Source: Halorussus pelagicus (GTDB lineage: Archaea; Halobacteriota; Halobacteria; Halobacteriales; Haladaptataceae). From it: DNA of 64,000 bases. Under the pieces are notes generated by a model that had not been told where the DNA came from, searched no databases, and saw nothing but the letters and a program-made list of their open reading frames with translations. Position 1 is the stretch's first letter. Each line of letters starts with the position of its first letter. The stretch is from positions 2,418,001 through 2,482,000 of the forward strand of contig NZ_CP035119.1 in the NCBI RefSeq assembly GCF_004087835.1, written 5' to 3'. Of this stretch, positions 1-7,926 are shown piece by piece. A program made the position numbers and the translations under genes.

Positions 1-660
1 GAGTCGGGCGTCGCCATCGTCGGCGGCCACTCGGAGTACACCCCGGCGCTGGAGCGCCCGATGGTGTCGATGACCGCGATGGGACTGGCCGACGAGTTCG
101 TCCCGACCGGCGGCGCGGAACCGGGCGACCGCGTGGTCCTGACGAAGGGCGCAGGCGTCGAGGGAACCGCGGTGGTGGCGACCGACTTCCGCGACGAACT
201 CGACCTGTCCGCGGACCTGCTGGCGCGCGCAGAAGGCTTTTTCGCGGACATCAGCGTCCTGCCGGAGTCGCGGGTCCTCCGGGAGTCGGCCACCGCGATG
301 CACGACCCGACCGAGGGCGGTCTGCTCAACGGGATGGTCGAGATGGCGACTGCCTCGGGGGTTCGTCTCGATATCGACCGGAGCGCGGTGCCCGTCCGCG
401 AGGAGACCGAGAAAATCTGTGCGGCGATGGGCGTGGACCCGCTCTGCATCTTCGGGTCGGGCGCGCTGTTGGCGACCGTCCCCGAGTCCGACCTCGACGC
501 GGCGCTCAACGCGCTCGACGCCGCGGGTATCGAGGCGAGCGAAATCGGGGTCGTGGAGAGCGTCGGCGAGAGCGACGCCAACGAGGACGCGGGCGTCGCA
601 CTCGACGGCGAACTGATTCGTGACGCGATTCGTGACGACCTCTACGACCTCTGGGCGTAG
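1..660 (+). CDS. AIR synthase-like / HypE-like protein, 5'-truncated by window edge
   Basis: The reading frame is open from base 1, so the N-terminus lies outside the window; 219 residues are visible. The first visible residues include a Gly-Gly-His-Ser-Glu stretch, and the rest is the C-terminal half of a PurM/HypE/ThiL-type fold: a HDPTEGG motif (TAMHDPTEGG) followed by a Gly-Ser-Gly-Ala ATP-domain core. The family uses ATP to activate a substrate carbonyl or carboxyl. This haloarchaeal branch has no proven reaction, so HypE (hydrogenase maturation) should not be assumed. The next gene starts about 160 bp downstream behind its own TATA-like box. Confidence 0.8.
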   Translation, partial: ESGVAIVGGHSEYTPALERPMVSMTAMGLADEFVPTGGAEPGDRVVLTKGAGVEGTAVVATDFRDELDLSADLLARAEGFFADISVLPESRVLRESATAMHDPTEGGLLNGMVEMATASGVRLDIDRSAVPVREETEKICAAMGVDPLCIFGSGALLATVPESDLDAALNALDAAGIEASEIGVVESVGESDANEDAGVALDGELIRDAIRDDLYDLWA

Positions 661-782
661 TCCCAACGAGTTTCCGAGTATCTACCGGAACGCCGTCAAT
701 CGCTAGCCAGAATGTGCGCGGTGGGCAGGACGACAGGTGTTGGGTTTCACCCCCGCCCGTATCAGATGTTTACTCGGTATAG

Positions 783-795
783 AATAAATCTTTTG
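783..795 (+). promoter_or_regulatory. TATA-like box of gdh
   Basis: The AT-rich stretch AATAAATCTTTTG lies 25-37 bp before the ATG at 820, in otherwise GC-rich DNA. That is the usual spacing for a leaderless haloarchaeal transcript. It supports the ATG at 820 over the in-frame upstream start at 712. Confidence 0.5.
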
Positions 796-819
796 TCCCC
801 CGCGGTCCTACCACCGGTC

Positions 820-1932
820 ATGGAAGCAATCGTCGTCCGGCGGGGCGAGACCTCGCCGACAGTCGCCGAGGTGGCGCGTCCGGACCCCGAACCGGGTGAG
901 GTGCTGGTCCGAACGCTCCGGGTCGGCGTGGACGGGACCGACCACGAGGTCATCGCGGGGAGTCACGGCGGATTCCCCGAGGGGGAAGACCACCTCGTGT
1001 TAGGCCACGAGGCCGTCGGCGTCGTCGCCGACGCCGAGGGCACCGCTTTCGAGGAGGGCGACGTGGTCGCGCCGACCGTCCGACGGCCGCCCGTCGAAGG
1101 CACCAACGAATACTTCGAGCGCGGCGAACCCGACATGGCTCCGCCCGAGGACTGCCGGGAGTGCGGTATCGACGGCGCGCACGGGTTCATGTCCGAATAT
1201 TTCACCGCGCCCGCGAAGTCGCTCGTGCCCGTGCCGGAAAGCCTCGCGGAGTGGGGATTCCTCGTGGAACCGGTCAGTATCTCCCAGAAGGCCATCGAAC
1301 ACGCCGCGGCCTCGCGGTCGGCGTTCGACTGGAACCCCGAGTCGGGCCTCGTGCTGGGCAACGGAAGCCTCGGCCTGCTCACGCTGGCCATGCTCGACCA
1401 GCGCGGCTACGACCGGACCTACTGCCTCGGACGCCGCGACCGCCCGGACCCGACCATCGATATCATCGAGAAGTTGGGCGCGACCTACGTGGACTCCCGG
1501 CAGACGCCGGTTTCCGAGATTCCGGACGCCCACGAGGCGGTCGATTTCGTCTACGAGGCCACCGGCTACGCGCGCCACGCCTTCGAGTGCATCGACGCGC
1601 TCGCGCCCGGCGGGGTGGGTGCCCTGCTCGGCGTCCCCGAACCGTGGGACTTCGAAATCGACGGCGGGCGACTCCACAAGGAGTTCGTGATGAACAACAA
1701 GGCACTGGTCGGGAGCGTCAACTCCAACGTCTCCCATTTCGAGTCGGCGGTCGAAACGCTCGGGGCGTTCCCCTCGTGGTTCCTCGACGACCTCGTGACG
1801 GGCGTCCACGACCTCGGCGACTACGAGGCCGCATTTGCGAACACCGCCGAAGACGATTCGGCAAGCGCCGAGACGCGGTCTCGGCATGACGAAACGACAA
1901 TAAAGACCGCGGTACAATTTAACCAGATATGA
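820..1932 (+). CDS. gdh: Glucose 1-dehydrogenase (zinc-type MDR, GlcDH)
   Basis: This 370-residue zinc-dependent medium-chain dehydrogenase oxidises glucose to gluconolactone with NAD(P)+, the first step of the haloarchaeal semi-phosphorylative Entner-Doudoroff pathway. The text closely matches the Haloferax mediterranei enzyme from memory: GVDGTDHEVIAG, GEDHLVLGHEAVG, VPTVRRPP, GTNEYFERG..PDMAP, LGNGSLGLL and the cofactor-site CLGRRDRPDPT. A roughly ten-residue insert sits near the C-terminus before the conserved TTIKTA ending. The stop overlaps the next gene by ATGA, so the two are probably translationally coupled. The assignment is firm; sugar range and cofactor preference are inferred from the family. 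Confidence 0.93.
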   Translation: MEAIVVRRGETSPTVAEVARPDPEPGEVLVRTLRVGVDGTDHEVIAGSHGGFPEGEDHLVLGHEAVGVVADAEGTAFEEGDVVAPTVRRPPVEGTNEYFERGEPDMAPPEDCRECGIDGAHGFMSEYFTAPAKSLVPVPESLAEWGFLVEPVSISQKAIEHAAASRSAFDWNPESGLVLGNGSLGLLTLAMLDQRGYDRTYCLGRRDRPDPTIDIIEKLGATYVDSRQTPVSEIPDAHEAVDFVYEATGYARHAFECIDALAPGGVGALLGVPEPWDFEIDGGRLHKEFVMNNKALVGSVNSNVSHFESAVETLGAFPSWFLDDLVTGVHDLGDYEAAFANTAEDDSASAETRSRHDETTIKTAVQFNQI

Positions 1933-2570
1933 AGAACGTAGACGACCTCATCGAGAGCGCGGCAGAACTCGCCCAGCAGGGGCTATCGAAGGGCGAAATC
2001 GCCGACGAACTCAACGTCTCGCGCGAGACGGCGAGTTGGCTGGTCGAGCGGAGCGGCACCGGCGCGACGACGACCGCAACGCCGACCGAACCCTCGGGCG
2101 GTCCCCACGACATCCACGTCGATTGGTCGGCGCTCGGCCGGGACAGCAACCGCCTCCACCACGCCGGGGCCGCGATGGCCGACCTCCTCAAAAAGCAGGG
2201 CGAGGACGTGGACCTAACTATCGGCATCGAGAAAGCGGGTGCGCCGCTGGCCACCGCCGTCGCGCGCGAACTCGACACCGACCTCGGGACGTACGCCCCG
2301 AGCAAGCACCAGTGGGAGGAGGGCGACATCGAGGATTTGGGCGGCACCTTCTCGCGGAACTTCGCCCAGATTCGGGACCGCGAGTGCTACGTCGTTGACG
2401 ACACTATCACCAGCGGGACGACGATGACCGAAACGGTCGAAGCCATCCGCGAGCAGGGCGGCGAACCGGTCGCCTGCGTCGTCCTCGTGGACAAACAGGG
2501 CGTCGAGGACATCGAGGGCGTCCCGGTCCACTCGCTCATCAACGTGGTGCGGGTGGGCAACGACGACTAA
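1929..2570 (+). CDS. gfcR: GfcR-type transcriptional regulator (HTH plus PRTase-like domain)
   Basis: 213 residues. An N-terminal HTH (about residues 10-42, with GEIADELNVSRETASWLVE) is joined to a phosphoribosyltransferase-like domain with a PRPP-loop motif VVDDTITSGTT at 155-165. Such proteins are often annotated as orotate phosphoribosyltransferase (PyrE2). In Haloferax volcanii the family member GfcR activates sugar-catabolic genes. Its ATGA overlap with gdh fits a regulator made together with a target enzyme. Whether the PRTase domain senses a sugar or phosphate metabolite here is inference; the family is not thought to supply OPRT activity. Confidence 0.85.
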   Translation: MKNVDDLIESAAELAQQGLSKGEIADELNVSRETASWLVERSGTGATTTATPTEPSGGPHDIHVDWSALGRDSNRLHHAGAAMADLLKKQGEDVDLTIGIEKAGAPLATAVARELDTDLGTYAPSKHQWEEGDIEDLGGTFSRNFAQIRDRECYVVDDTITSGTTMTETVEAIREQGGEPVACVVLVDKQGVEDIEGVPVHSLINVVRVGNDD

Positions 2571-2607
2571 CGCAACTTCTTTGCGACCGGGCCGCCTATC
2601 AGGGAGT

Positions 2608-2949
2608 ATGACTTTCCAGCCGGAAAGCGACCTGACCGAGGACGAGGTTCGAGACCGCGTGGACTCGGCCATCGAGGGCAACGAGGTTGTCCTCTTCATG
2701 AAGGGCAACGAGTTGATGCCCCAGTGTGGCTACTCCCAGAAGGCGCTCGAACTCATCCAGCAGCACCGCGACGACTACGAGACCGTAGACGTGCTAGACG
2801 CGCTCGGAGAGTTCCGAACCGCACTGGAGGACCACAGCGGTTGGGAGACGATTCCACAGACGTTCGTGGACGGAGAGTTCGTCGGCGGAAGCGACGTGCT
2901 CGCGGAACTCGAGGAGCGCGGCGAACTCGCCGACGAGCTGTCGGCTTGA
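2608..2949 (+). CDS. Monothiol glutaredoxin
   Basis: 113 residues with the Grx4/GrxD layout: a VVLFMKG strand, active-site CGYS with Cys40, and the WETIPQTFVDGEFVGGSDVL cis-Pro and glutathione-binding segment. Most relatives carry CGFS; the Tyr replacement is conservative. The family binds and transfers [2Fe-2S] clusters rather than acting mainly as a disulfide reductase. In haloarchaea the thiol partner would be gamma-glutamylcysteine or another thiol, which I cannot tell. The ATG at 2608 is chosen over an in-frame TTG at 2581 because family homology starts just after it. Confidence 0.85.
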   Translation: MTFQPESDLTEDEVRDRVDSAIEGNEVVLFMKGNELMPQCGYSQKALELIQQHRDDYETVDVLDALGEFRTALEDHSGWETIPQTFVDGEFVGGSDVLAELEERGELADELSA

Positions 2950-3061
2950 ATAGTAATTTCAACGGACGTACTGAGGACCAAAAGAGTAGGCCATATATGT
3001 TCGGATACCTTAGAAGCCCGTGTACCGTGTCGCCAGCCGGGAACCTGCATGTCAATTACAA

Positions 3062-3646
3062 ATGACGGGGCAAGTATATCGACTTCATTCGACGCTCGAA
3101 CTGCCGCTAGAGAACGTTTACGACCACTTCGAGGAGGACCCTGACCTTCCCCCGAGCATCGACAGCGTCGATATCACCCGGCGCAAGAACACGCTCATCA
3201 TCAGTGCGGTTTCGGACGACGACAGCATCAGCAAGTACACGCCGACCGCACAGCTGAAAGCGTCCATCTCGGAGACCCGCGTCTACACCGAAGAAGAGCA
3301 AAAGCGACGCGAGGGACCGCGCTGGAACGACGACGAGGACCTCGACGAGGAGGAAGACGACGAACCGATGGGCGAGCTCATCGAAGTCGCCGCGTTCAAG
3401 GGCGACCGCGAGACCGTGCTTCAGAACACGGCGCTCCAGTACCCGATGTTCCTCGTCCTCTGTGACATCGCGCGACTCGCCGAGAAGGGAACGCTGACCG
3501 CGATTACCGAGAAGGACGGCGACCTGCAAGCGACCCGCATCGTGGACGGCGAAGACCGACCCGCCTCCATCGAAGTGGTCGAAGGGCCGGACTCCTCGAA
3601 CTCCGGGTCCAGCGGGGTCGATTGGCGCGACAACGAATTTATCTAG
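3062..3646 (+). CDS. Conserved haloarchaeal hypothetical protein (DUF7110-like)
   Basis: 194 residues, very acidic. An N-terminal alpha/beta part (about 1-85: VYRLHSTLELPLENVYDHF, then DSVDITRRKNTLIISAV) is followed by a low-complexity acidic linker (about 95-115, rich in Asp/Glu) and a second conserved part (about 115-165). A Ser/Gly-rich tail ends the protein. I recognise it as a widespread haloarchaeal family without known function; the DUF number is from memory. The ATG at 3062 follows a TATA-poor leader; the in-frame GTG at 3020 looks too far upstream. No membrane segment is visible. Confidence 0.7.
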   Translation: MTGQVYRLHSTLELPLENVYDHFEEDPDLPPSIDSVDITRRKNTLIISAVSDDDSISKYTPTAQLKASISETRVYTEEEQKRREGPRWNDDEDLDEEEDDEPMGELIEVAAFKGDRETVLQNTALQYPMFLVLCDIARLAEKGTLTAITEKDGDLQATRIVDGEDRPASIEVVEGPDSSNSGSSGVDWRDNEFI

Positions 3647-4068
3647 ACAACCTTTTGCTGCACTCACGAACTGCGAGCCGACGGCTCGCAGTTCGTTCGC
3701 TGGCAAAACGTTGATGAAAAACACTGCGCTCCTCTCGTCGCTCACTACGTTCGCTTTGGTCGTCGCTTGGTCTGCTCGCTCAGTCGCTACGCTCCCTCGC
3801 TCGCAGTACGGTTGCTGGTGCGCGAGCCTTCGGCTCGCTGTTGGTGGGAATTTCGGCCGGGCCGGTCAGTCGGAAGTCGTCCTCGGGCGCGCTCGTGCGC
3901 TCACAGTTCGCTCAGCCCGTGTTTGTGTGAGAATTTGCCACGTTGGTAGTTGGCACTAATTAGGAGTTAGAACCCCGTCAAACGGAGCTTTCGGTTCCGC
4001 TGGCACGACTTGCGAGCGCGAAGAGCCGAAAAGCACTTTACGGTCCTAATTAGATGTAATTACGAACG
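3647..4068. other. 422-bp intergenic region without a convincing gene
   Basis: Besides repeat copy A, the stretch holds another short hairpin (GCGAGCC at 3822-3828 with GGCTCGC at 3832-3838). It also carries many CGCTCGCTNCG-like near-palindromic words. An 82-codon open frame at 3711-3959 has a composition unlike haloarchaeal protein (Cys/Trp/Arg-rich, few acidic residues), so I do not call it. An AT-rich patch near 4040-4062 (CCTAATTAGATGTAATTACG) is the likely promoter of the gene starting at 4069. Confidence 0.5.
3652..3755. repeat. Intergenic 3'-UTR structured repeat, copy A
   Basis: It starts five bases after the stop of the preceding gene. The outer arms are TTTTGC (3653-3658) and GCAAAA (3703-3708). 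Inside is a perfect inverted repeat, 3667-3680 against 3682-3695 (14 nt arms, a 13-bp hairpin with a 3-nt loop in practice). Then come ATGAAAAACAC (3714-3724) and a CGCTCACTACGTTCGC motif. Copy B at 5042-5190 has the same order of parts but a different inner hairpin sequence. The likely role is as a 3'-end structure or terminator. Confidence 0.6.
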
Positions 4069-5040
4069 ATGCCCGAAGACTTCCCGAACTACGTCGACGT
4101 AGACTACACCGACGGCGAAGGCGAAGACCCCGAGAACTACGCCTCCATCGAGCACAAAATCGAGAAGGCCATCGACGTGACCCGGCAGGGACTCGAAGAG
4201 TACGAGAACCCCGCCGTGATGTGGACCGGTGGGAAGGACTCGACGCTCACCCTCTACTTCATCAAGGAGGTCGCCGAGAAGTACGACCTCCCGACCCCGA
4301 CCGCGGTCTTCATCGACCACTTCCAGCACTTCGACGAGATTCACGACTTCGTCGCCAAGTGGGAAGACGAGTGGGACCTCGACGTGGTCTACGCGAGCAA
4401 CGACGACGTGGGCGAGTACGCCGAGGCAAACGACCTCTCGCCGGGCGACGACATCCCCATCGACGCCCTGAACGACCACAATCAGCACCACGTCCGCGAG
4501 ATTCTGGAGTACGAGGAGGACAGTTTCCCGTTCCTGCTCGACACCTACGTCGGCAACCACCTGCTGAAGACCGTCGCGCTCAACGACACCATCGAGGAAC
4601 TCGACATCGACGGTATCATCTCCGGCGTCCGCTGGGACGAGCAGGAGGCCCGCGCCGACGAGACGTTCTTCTCGCCGCGCCACGACCCCGACATCTACCC
4701 GCCCCACGACCGCGTCCAGCCGATTCTCCAGTTCGACGAGCGCGCGGTCTGGGACGCCTTCTGGCACTTCGTCGTCCCGGACACCGTCGAGGACTACCCC
4801 GACGACGGCCACGTCCCGCAGTCCGACGACGACCTGCCGAACGGTCTCACGCAGGACGACATCCCGGTCAGTCCCAAGTATTTCGCCGGATTCCGCTCGC
4901 TGGGGAGCGAAGTCAGCACCGAGAAGTCCGACGAGGAACCCGCGTGGTTGCAGGACCTCGAAGACACGACCGAGCGCGCGGGCCGCGCCCAAGACAAAGA
5001 GGACCTGATGGAGCGCCTGCGCGATCTGGGCTACATGTGA
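4069..5040 (+). CDS. PAPS reductase / ATP-sulfurylase-small-subunit-like PP-loop protein
   Basis: 323 residues. The N-terminal helix leads into a PP-loop nucleotide-binding motif WTGGKDST at 52-59, then VFIDHFQHFDEI and an IISGVRWDEQEAR motif typical of the CysH/CysD PAPS-reductase superfamily. These enzymes bind ATP, APS or PAPS. No C-terminal CGxHC-type reductase cysteines are visible, so a dissimilar adenylating or sulfur-transfer role is as likely as sulfate reduction. It stands alone, flanked on its 3' side, and separated on its 5' side, by the two copies of an intergenic structured repeat. Confidence 0.8.
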   Translation: MPEDFPNYVDVDYTDGEGEDPENYASIEHKIEKAIDVTRQGLEEYENPAVMWTGGKDSTLTLYFIKEVAEKYDLPTPTAVFIDHFQHFDEIHDFVAKWEDEWDLDVVYASNDDVGEYAEANDLSPGDDIPIDALNDHNQHHVREILEYEEDSFPFLLDTYVGNHLLKTVALNDTIEELDIDGIISGVRWDEQEARADETFFSPRHDPDIYPPHDRVQPILQFDERAVWDAFWHFVVPDTVEDYPDDGHVPQSDDDLPNGLTQDDIPVSPKYFAGFRSLGSEVSTEKSDEEPAWLQDLEDTTERAGRAQDKEDLMERLRDLGYM

Positions 5041-5041
5041 A

Positions 5042-5190
5042 ACTTTTGCTGCGCTCGGAAATTCGCCTTCGGCGAATCTCCTCGCTGGCAAAACTTTCAT
5101 GAAAAACACGTCGTCACCCCCTCATTCACGCGCCTCTGGCGCGTGAGTTCGAGGGATTCCTCGGTCCGCTCGCTCACTTCGTTCGCATCG
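5042..5190. repeat. Intergenic 3'-UTR structured repeat, copy B
   Basis: It begins directly after the stop of the PP-loop gene. The outer arms are TTTTGC (5044-5049) and GCAAAA (5088-5093). The inner hairpin is ATTCGCC (5061-5067) with GGCGAAT (5071-5077). ATGAAAAACAC follows at 5099-5109, then a second hairpin CACGCGCC (5127-5134) with GGCGCGTG (5138-5145) and a GCTCACTTCGTTCGC word. The part order matches copy A while the inner stem sequence is different. It sits between convergent genes, where a terminator is expected. Confidence 0.6.
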
Positions 5191-5274
5191 CGGTCGTCTA
5201 CTCGGACTCGACTGGGTAGGGTCAGGATGACCGCAAAAGCGAGTCGGACCGCGCGCTTGCGGTTCTTTTCGAGA

Positions 5275-5466
5275 TTATCGCGTCGCTCGGTACTCACCGT
5301 GCTTGATACCGAGGAAGAGCGCGACGAGGCCGAACGCCAGCATCGAGGGCGTCACCATCATCAACACCGTGTTCGTCGCCATGAAACCCATACCGATGAG
5401 CGCCGCCGTCCCGACGCCGACGATTGCGAGCAGTGCCGCCGCGGTTACGGGCAGATTAAACTCCAT
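5275..5466 (-). CDS. Small haloarchaeal membrane protein
   Basis: 63 residues with two predicted membrane segments (about 8-28 and 33-53) and a short charged C-terminus. It resembles small haloarchaeal membrane families of unknown function (possibly DUF7333, from memory). It lies 37 bp downstream of a longer membrane-protein gene on the same strand, so the two may be cotranscribed. No catalytic motif is visible. Confidence 0.6.
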   Translation of the reverse strand: MEFNLPVTAAALLAIVGVGTAALIGMGFMATNTVLMMVTPSMLAFGLVALFLGIKHGEYRATR

Positions 5467-5503
5467 ACGCGAATGTCAGGACGAGAGAAGCAAAAACGTT
5501 GCT

Positions 5504-6247
5504 CTACTCGCTTTTCGGCCGCGCCACGTCGGCCAGCGTCACCAGCAGGCCGAGGACCCACCCGGTCGGCACCGAGAGTCCGACCCACATCGCCACGTAG
5601 TTCGCGCCCTCAAGCGTGAACTGCTCGCGCAGGAACGTGTTGATTCCCCAGAGGTTGAGGGGGTTGTCGAGCAACCAGACCGCGAGGGTGTAGCTCTTCG
5701 GGAAGATGACCTCCGAGAGCGTCGGCGAGTAGAGCGCCGCGACGACCGGCGGGAGGAAGATGGCCGTCATGGCGAAGGGGTAGGCCAACAGGACCGTACT
5801 GACGCGCCCGCCGCGAGTCCCCGTAAGATACGCCAGCACGGCCGCCACGGTGGCGACGCCGCCCGCGGTCCCCACCGCGAGAAAGCCGTCCGTCGAGAAC
5901 CGGAGTCGGGCGAGCGCCGTCAGGCCGCCCCACGCCAGCAGAGACAGCAGGAGGACGCCGACGACGCCGAGGCGCGTCGCCGTGCCGTCGATTTTCCGCG
6001 TGTAGTACCGGGCCGCGAAGCCGAACAGCGTCAGAGGGTAGAGGAGCGCGACGGCCGCCGTACCGACCGCGCTCCACCCCCGGTAGGCGACTCTCCCAGA
6101 GGTCGAGGAAGGTTCCCACTTCCCGAGGACGCCGCCCTGCTCGCTTCGCTGGCGAGGGAAAAACAGGGCCATCCAACTCTCGTGTAGTCGCCGTAGGTCG
6201 TACCGAATCGCCCCGACGAGACCGGTGTTGCTCGTTCCACCGTGCAT
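5504..6247 (-). CDS. Polytopic membrane protein, function unknown
   Basis: 247 residues. A polar N-terminus (about 1-55, including RYDLRRLHESWMALFFPR) is followed by five to six hydrophobic helices spread over about 58-240. No transporter signature or catalytic motif is recognisable. The N-terminal segment looks like a cytosolic or interfacial helix. The start at 6247 is the first ATG of the frame and sits beside an AT-rich patch. The gene is paired with the 63-residue membrane protein downstream. Confidence 0.65.
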   Translation of the reverse strand: MHGGTSNTGLVGAIRYDLRRLHESWMALFFPRQRSEQGGVLGKWEPSSTSGRVAYRGWSAVGTAAVALLYPLTLFGFAARYYTRKIDGTATRLGVVGVLLLSLLAWGGLTALARLRFSTDGFLAVGTAGGVATVAAVLAYLTGTRGGRVSTVLLAYPFAMTAIFLPPVVAALYSPTLSEVIFPKSYTLAVWLLDNPLNLWGINTFLREQFTLEGANYVAMWVGLSVPTGWVLGLLVTLADVARPKSE

Positions 6248-6361
6248 CTGAGTTTTACTACGGTGCGGTCGTTATCAAGTTTCGGGGTCGTTTTGGGAAG
6301 TAAACGGAGGCTGACATTCGGGGGCGTCGTCAGACTGCCGCGCGTTCGGTTTCGAGACTGG

Positions 6362-6865
6362 CTACCGATTCCGAGCGCGCTCGCGGCGTTCGTCGTCGCG
6401 TCGCTCCTCGTTGGGGCGCGGTTTCTTGTGGTCGCTCTCGGACGTTTCCAGCAGCGCATTGAGTTGGTGTTCGAACTGCTCGCGGGAGAGTTCTCCGGCG
6501 GCGTATCGGCGCTTCAGGATGGCTTCGGCGCTCTCGCGGTTCTCGTTCGGTCTCGATTTGCTCGCGCCGTCGGGGTACATCGCCGCGGACTCAACGTTGC
6601 CGATGAGCGAGAGGTAGACTGGCCAGAGCGTCAGGATTCCGACGAAGAATGCCGAGAGTCCGACGACGAAGCCGAACAGTCCCATCAGGGAGGTGGTGAG
6701 CGTAATCACGGGAAACAGCATTTCGATACCGCCGAAGAACAAAAACGGGGCGAAGGTGAGGGCGATTCCGCCGAGCAGGGTTCGGCCGAGCGTTCCGTCG
6801 GGCGTGTAGTGTTCCACGAGTCGATGGACGGCGCGGAACGTGGAGGAGTCGGCTGACTCGTTCAT
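6362..6865 (-). CDS. Membrane protein with C-terminal SHOCT domain
   Basis: 167 residues. Two or three hydrophobic helices (about 28-50, 53-75 and 78-95) are followed by a SHOCT motif around 113-140 (AILKRRYAAGELSREQFEHQL) and a strongly charged tail. SHOCT is a short helical oligomerisation domain found at protein ends in bacteria and archaea. A second SHOCT membrane protein occurs at 33981-34496. Function is unknown. Downstream of this point the base composition becomes noticeably AT-richer. Confidence 0.75.
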   Translation of the reverse strand: MNESADSSTFRAVHRLVEHYTPDGTLGRTLLGGIALTFAPFLFFGGIEMLFPVITLTTSLMGLFGFVVGLSAFFVGILTLWPVYLSLIGNVESAAMYPDGASKSRPNENRESAEAILKRRYAAGELSREQFEHQLNALLETSESDHKKPRPNEERRDDERRERARNR

Positions 6866-7025
6866 CGTCCGCCAAATCGCACACCTTTCAGTAAAGAATT
6901 GTGTTTTCCGGGATAAACGAAACTCGTCGGAAGAAGCGGCGGGCTACCGGGTGCGATTCAGCGAAGCATGAATGCCGAGAGAGTCAGAATCCAGAAGCAG
7001 AATTTCGAGAACTTCGAGAAGTAGA

Positions 7026-7358
7026 TTACTCTTCACCGACTGGTTCCACTTCAATCATGACGTACACTATCAGTTGTTCGGCGATGCCATCCGCAGTAGA
7101 GTACTCCGCATGCGTGTAACTCGTCCACTTCTCTTCAACGGTGTAGCGGCCAACCTCTTCTATCTCTAAATCTAACTCATACGTTTCCGGGTCCTCACTA
7201 CCACCTGCTTCTCTCAATTGGACTTTTTCTCCTGTCTCCGGTAGTGGAACGGATTCCTTTTCCGTGAACGTGGAAATTGGGTTCCCCGGTTCTTCATCAT
7301 AGAATACAAACATTTTTACAGGGTCTCGTGATTCCGTTTCGGTAGATTCCATCGGCAT
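7026..7358 (-). CDS. Orphan acidic protein in AT-richer patch
   Basis: 110 residues, soluble and acidic, with beta-rich character (KMFVFYDEE, then YELDLEIEEVGRYTV, then IAEQLIVYVMIEVEPV). I do not recognise a family. It starts 2 bp after the stop of the winged-helix gene on the same strand, so the pair is one operon. Codons use A/T in the third position far more often than neighbours do (for example many AAA, GAA and TCA), suggesting recent arrival. A Met two codons in (7352) is an equally possible start. Confidence 0.6.
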   Translation of the reverse strand: MPMESTETESRDPVKMFVFYDEEPGNPISTFTEKESVPLPETGEKVQLREAGGSEDPETYELDLEIEEVGRYTVEEKWTSYTHAEYSTADGIAEQLIVYVMIEVEPVGEE

Positions 7359-7360
7359 AA

Positions 7361-7837
7361 TTAGTTCGGAACTTCGACTTCACCCGTAATCGTGTCACGG
7401 TTTCGCCTTCTGCTACGGGGTGGTGTCTTTTTCTTTGAACGTCTGTTTTGTGCCGATAGAACTTCTTCGATGTTCGGGAGTTCGGAAGACTCCGTCTCGT
7501 TCATCACTTTGCGACTGTACTCCAACAGTTCTGATTGCGCCCGCCCAAGAGTTTGCGCAATCGGACTGTCTTCGTTTAATTTGTATCGAGTCGTACCGGC
7601 AACAGGTTCGGTTTCCCGAACAACGCTGAGGTCTTTCAACTCGTTTATGTTCCGATGGAAGGTACTCGGGGAGACACCAGCTAGATCGGCAACTTCTGCA
7701 GCAGTCAACTCCTTGTAGTGCTTCCTCAGAAAGACATCGAGTATCCGAACTCTTCCTTGAGTCCCTAGCAACCGGACAAACGGCGAGTTCTCGCTATAAG
7801 ACCCCTCTGCATTAGGCGCGTTGTTCACCGAGTCCAT
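7361..7837 (-). CDS. Winged-helix transcriptional regulator (ArsR/MarR-like)
   Basis: 158 residues. A winged-helix domain covers about 20-100: RLLGTQGRVRILDVFL, AEVADLAGVSPSTFHRNINEL as the recognition helix, and a TTRYKLNE wing. A basic tail (about 130-150, KKKTPPRSRRRNR) may add DNA contacts. The ATG at 7837 is preferred because a TATA box (TTTATA, minus strand, 7863-7868) lies 26 bp upstream and the family domain begins shortly after. A 15-bp dyad overlaps this start, pointing to autoregulation. The downstream 110-residue gene is its operon partner. Confidence 0.7.
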   Translation of the reverse strand: MDSVNNAPNAEGSYSENSPFVRLLGTQGRVRILDVFLRKHYKELTAAEVADLAGVSPSTFHRNINELKDLSVVRETEPVAGTTRYKLNEDSPIAQTLGRAQSELLEYSRKVMNETESSELPNIEEVLSAQNRRSKKKTPPRSRRRNRDTITGEVEVPN

Positions 7838-7869
7838 ACACGTATTGTGTAGTGCACCGTGTATAAACC
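7837..7869 (-). promoter_or_regulatory. Promoter with dyad overlapping the regulator start
   Basis: Read on the plus strand, TACAC (7837-7841) and GTGTA (7847-7851) form a dyad with a 5-nt spacer. A second GTGTA at 7859-7863 abuts the TATA box (GTATAAACC, 7861-7869) of the minus-strand gene. A protein bound here would cover both the start site and the TATA box, as an autorepressor would. Confidence 0.45.
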
Positions 7870-7926
7870 TATTCCTCCTGTGCAAGGAGTCGTTCCAACG
7901 CTGCAAAAGGACAACTCTAATTACTC

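Noticed and set aside
3711-3959. 82-codon plus-strand frame in the intergenic region
   Set aside because: Composition rich in Cys, Trp, Arg and Ser with few acidic residues, overlapping hairpin repeats; unlike a haloarchaeal protein.
4060-5109. 349-codon minus-strand frame opposite the PP-loop gene
   Set aside because: Val/Asp-rich shadow of a gene with an intact PP-loop motif.
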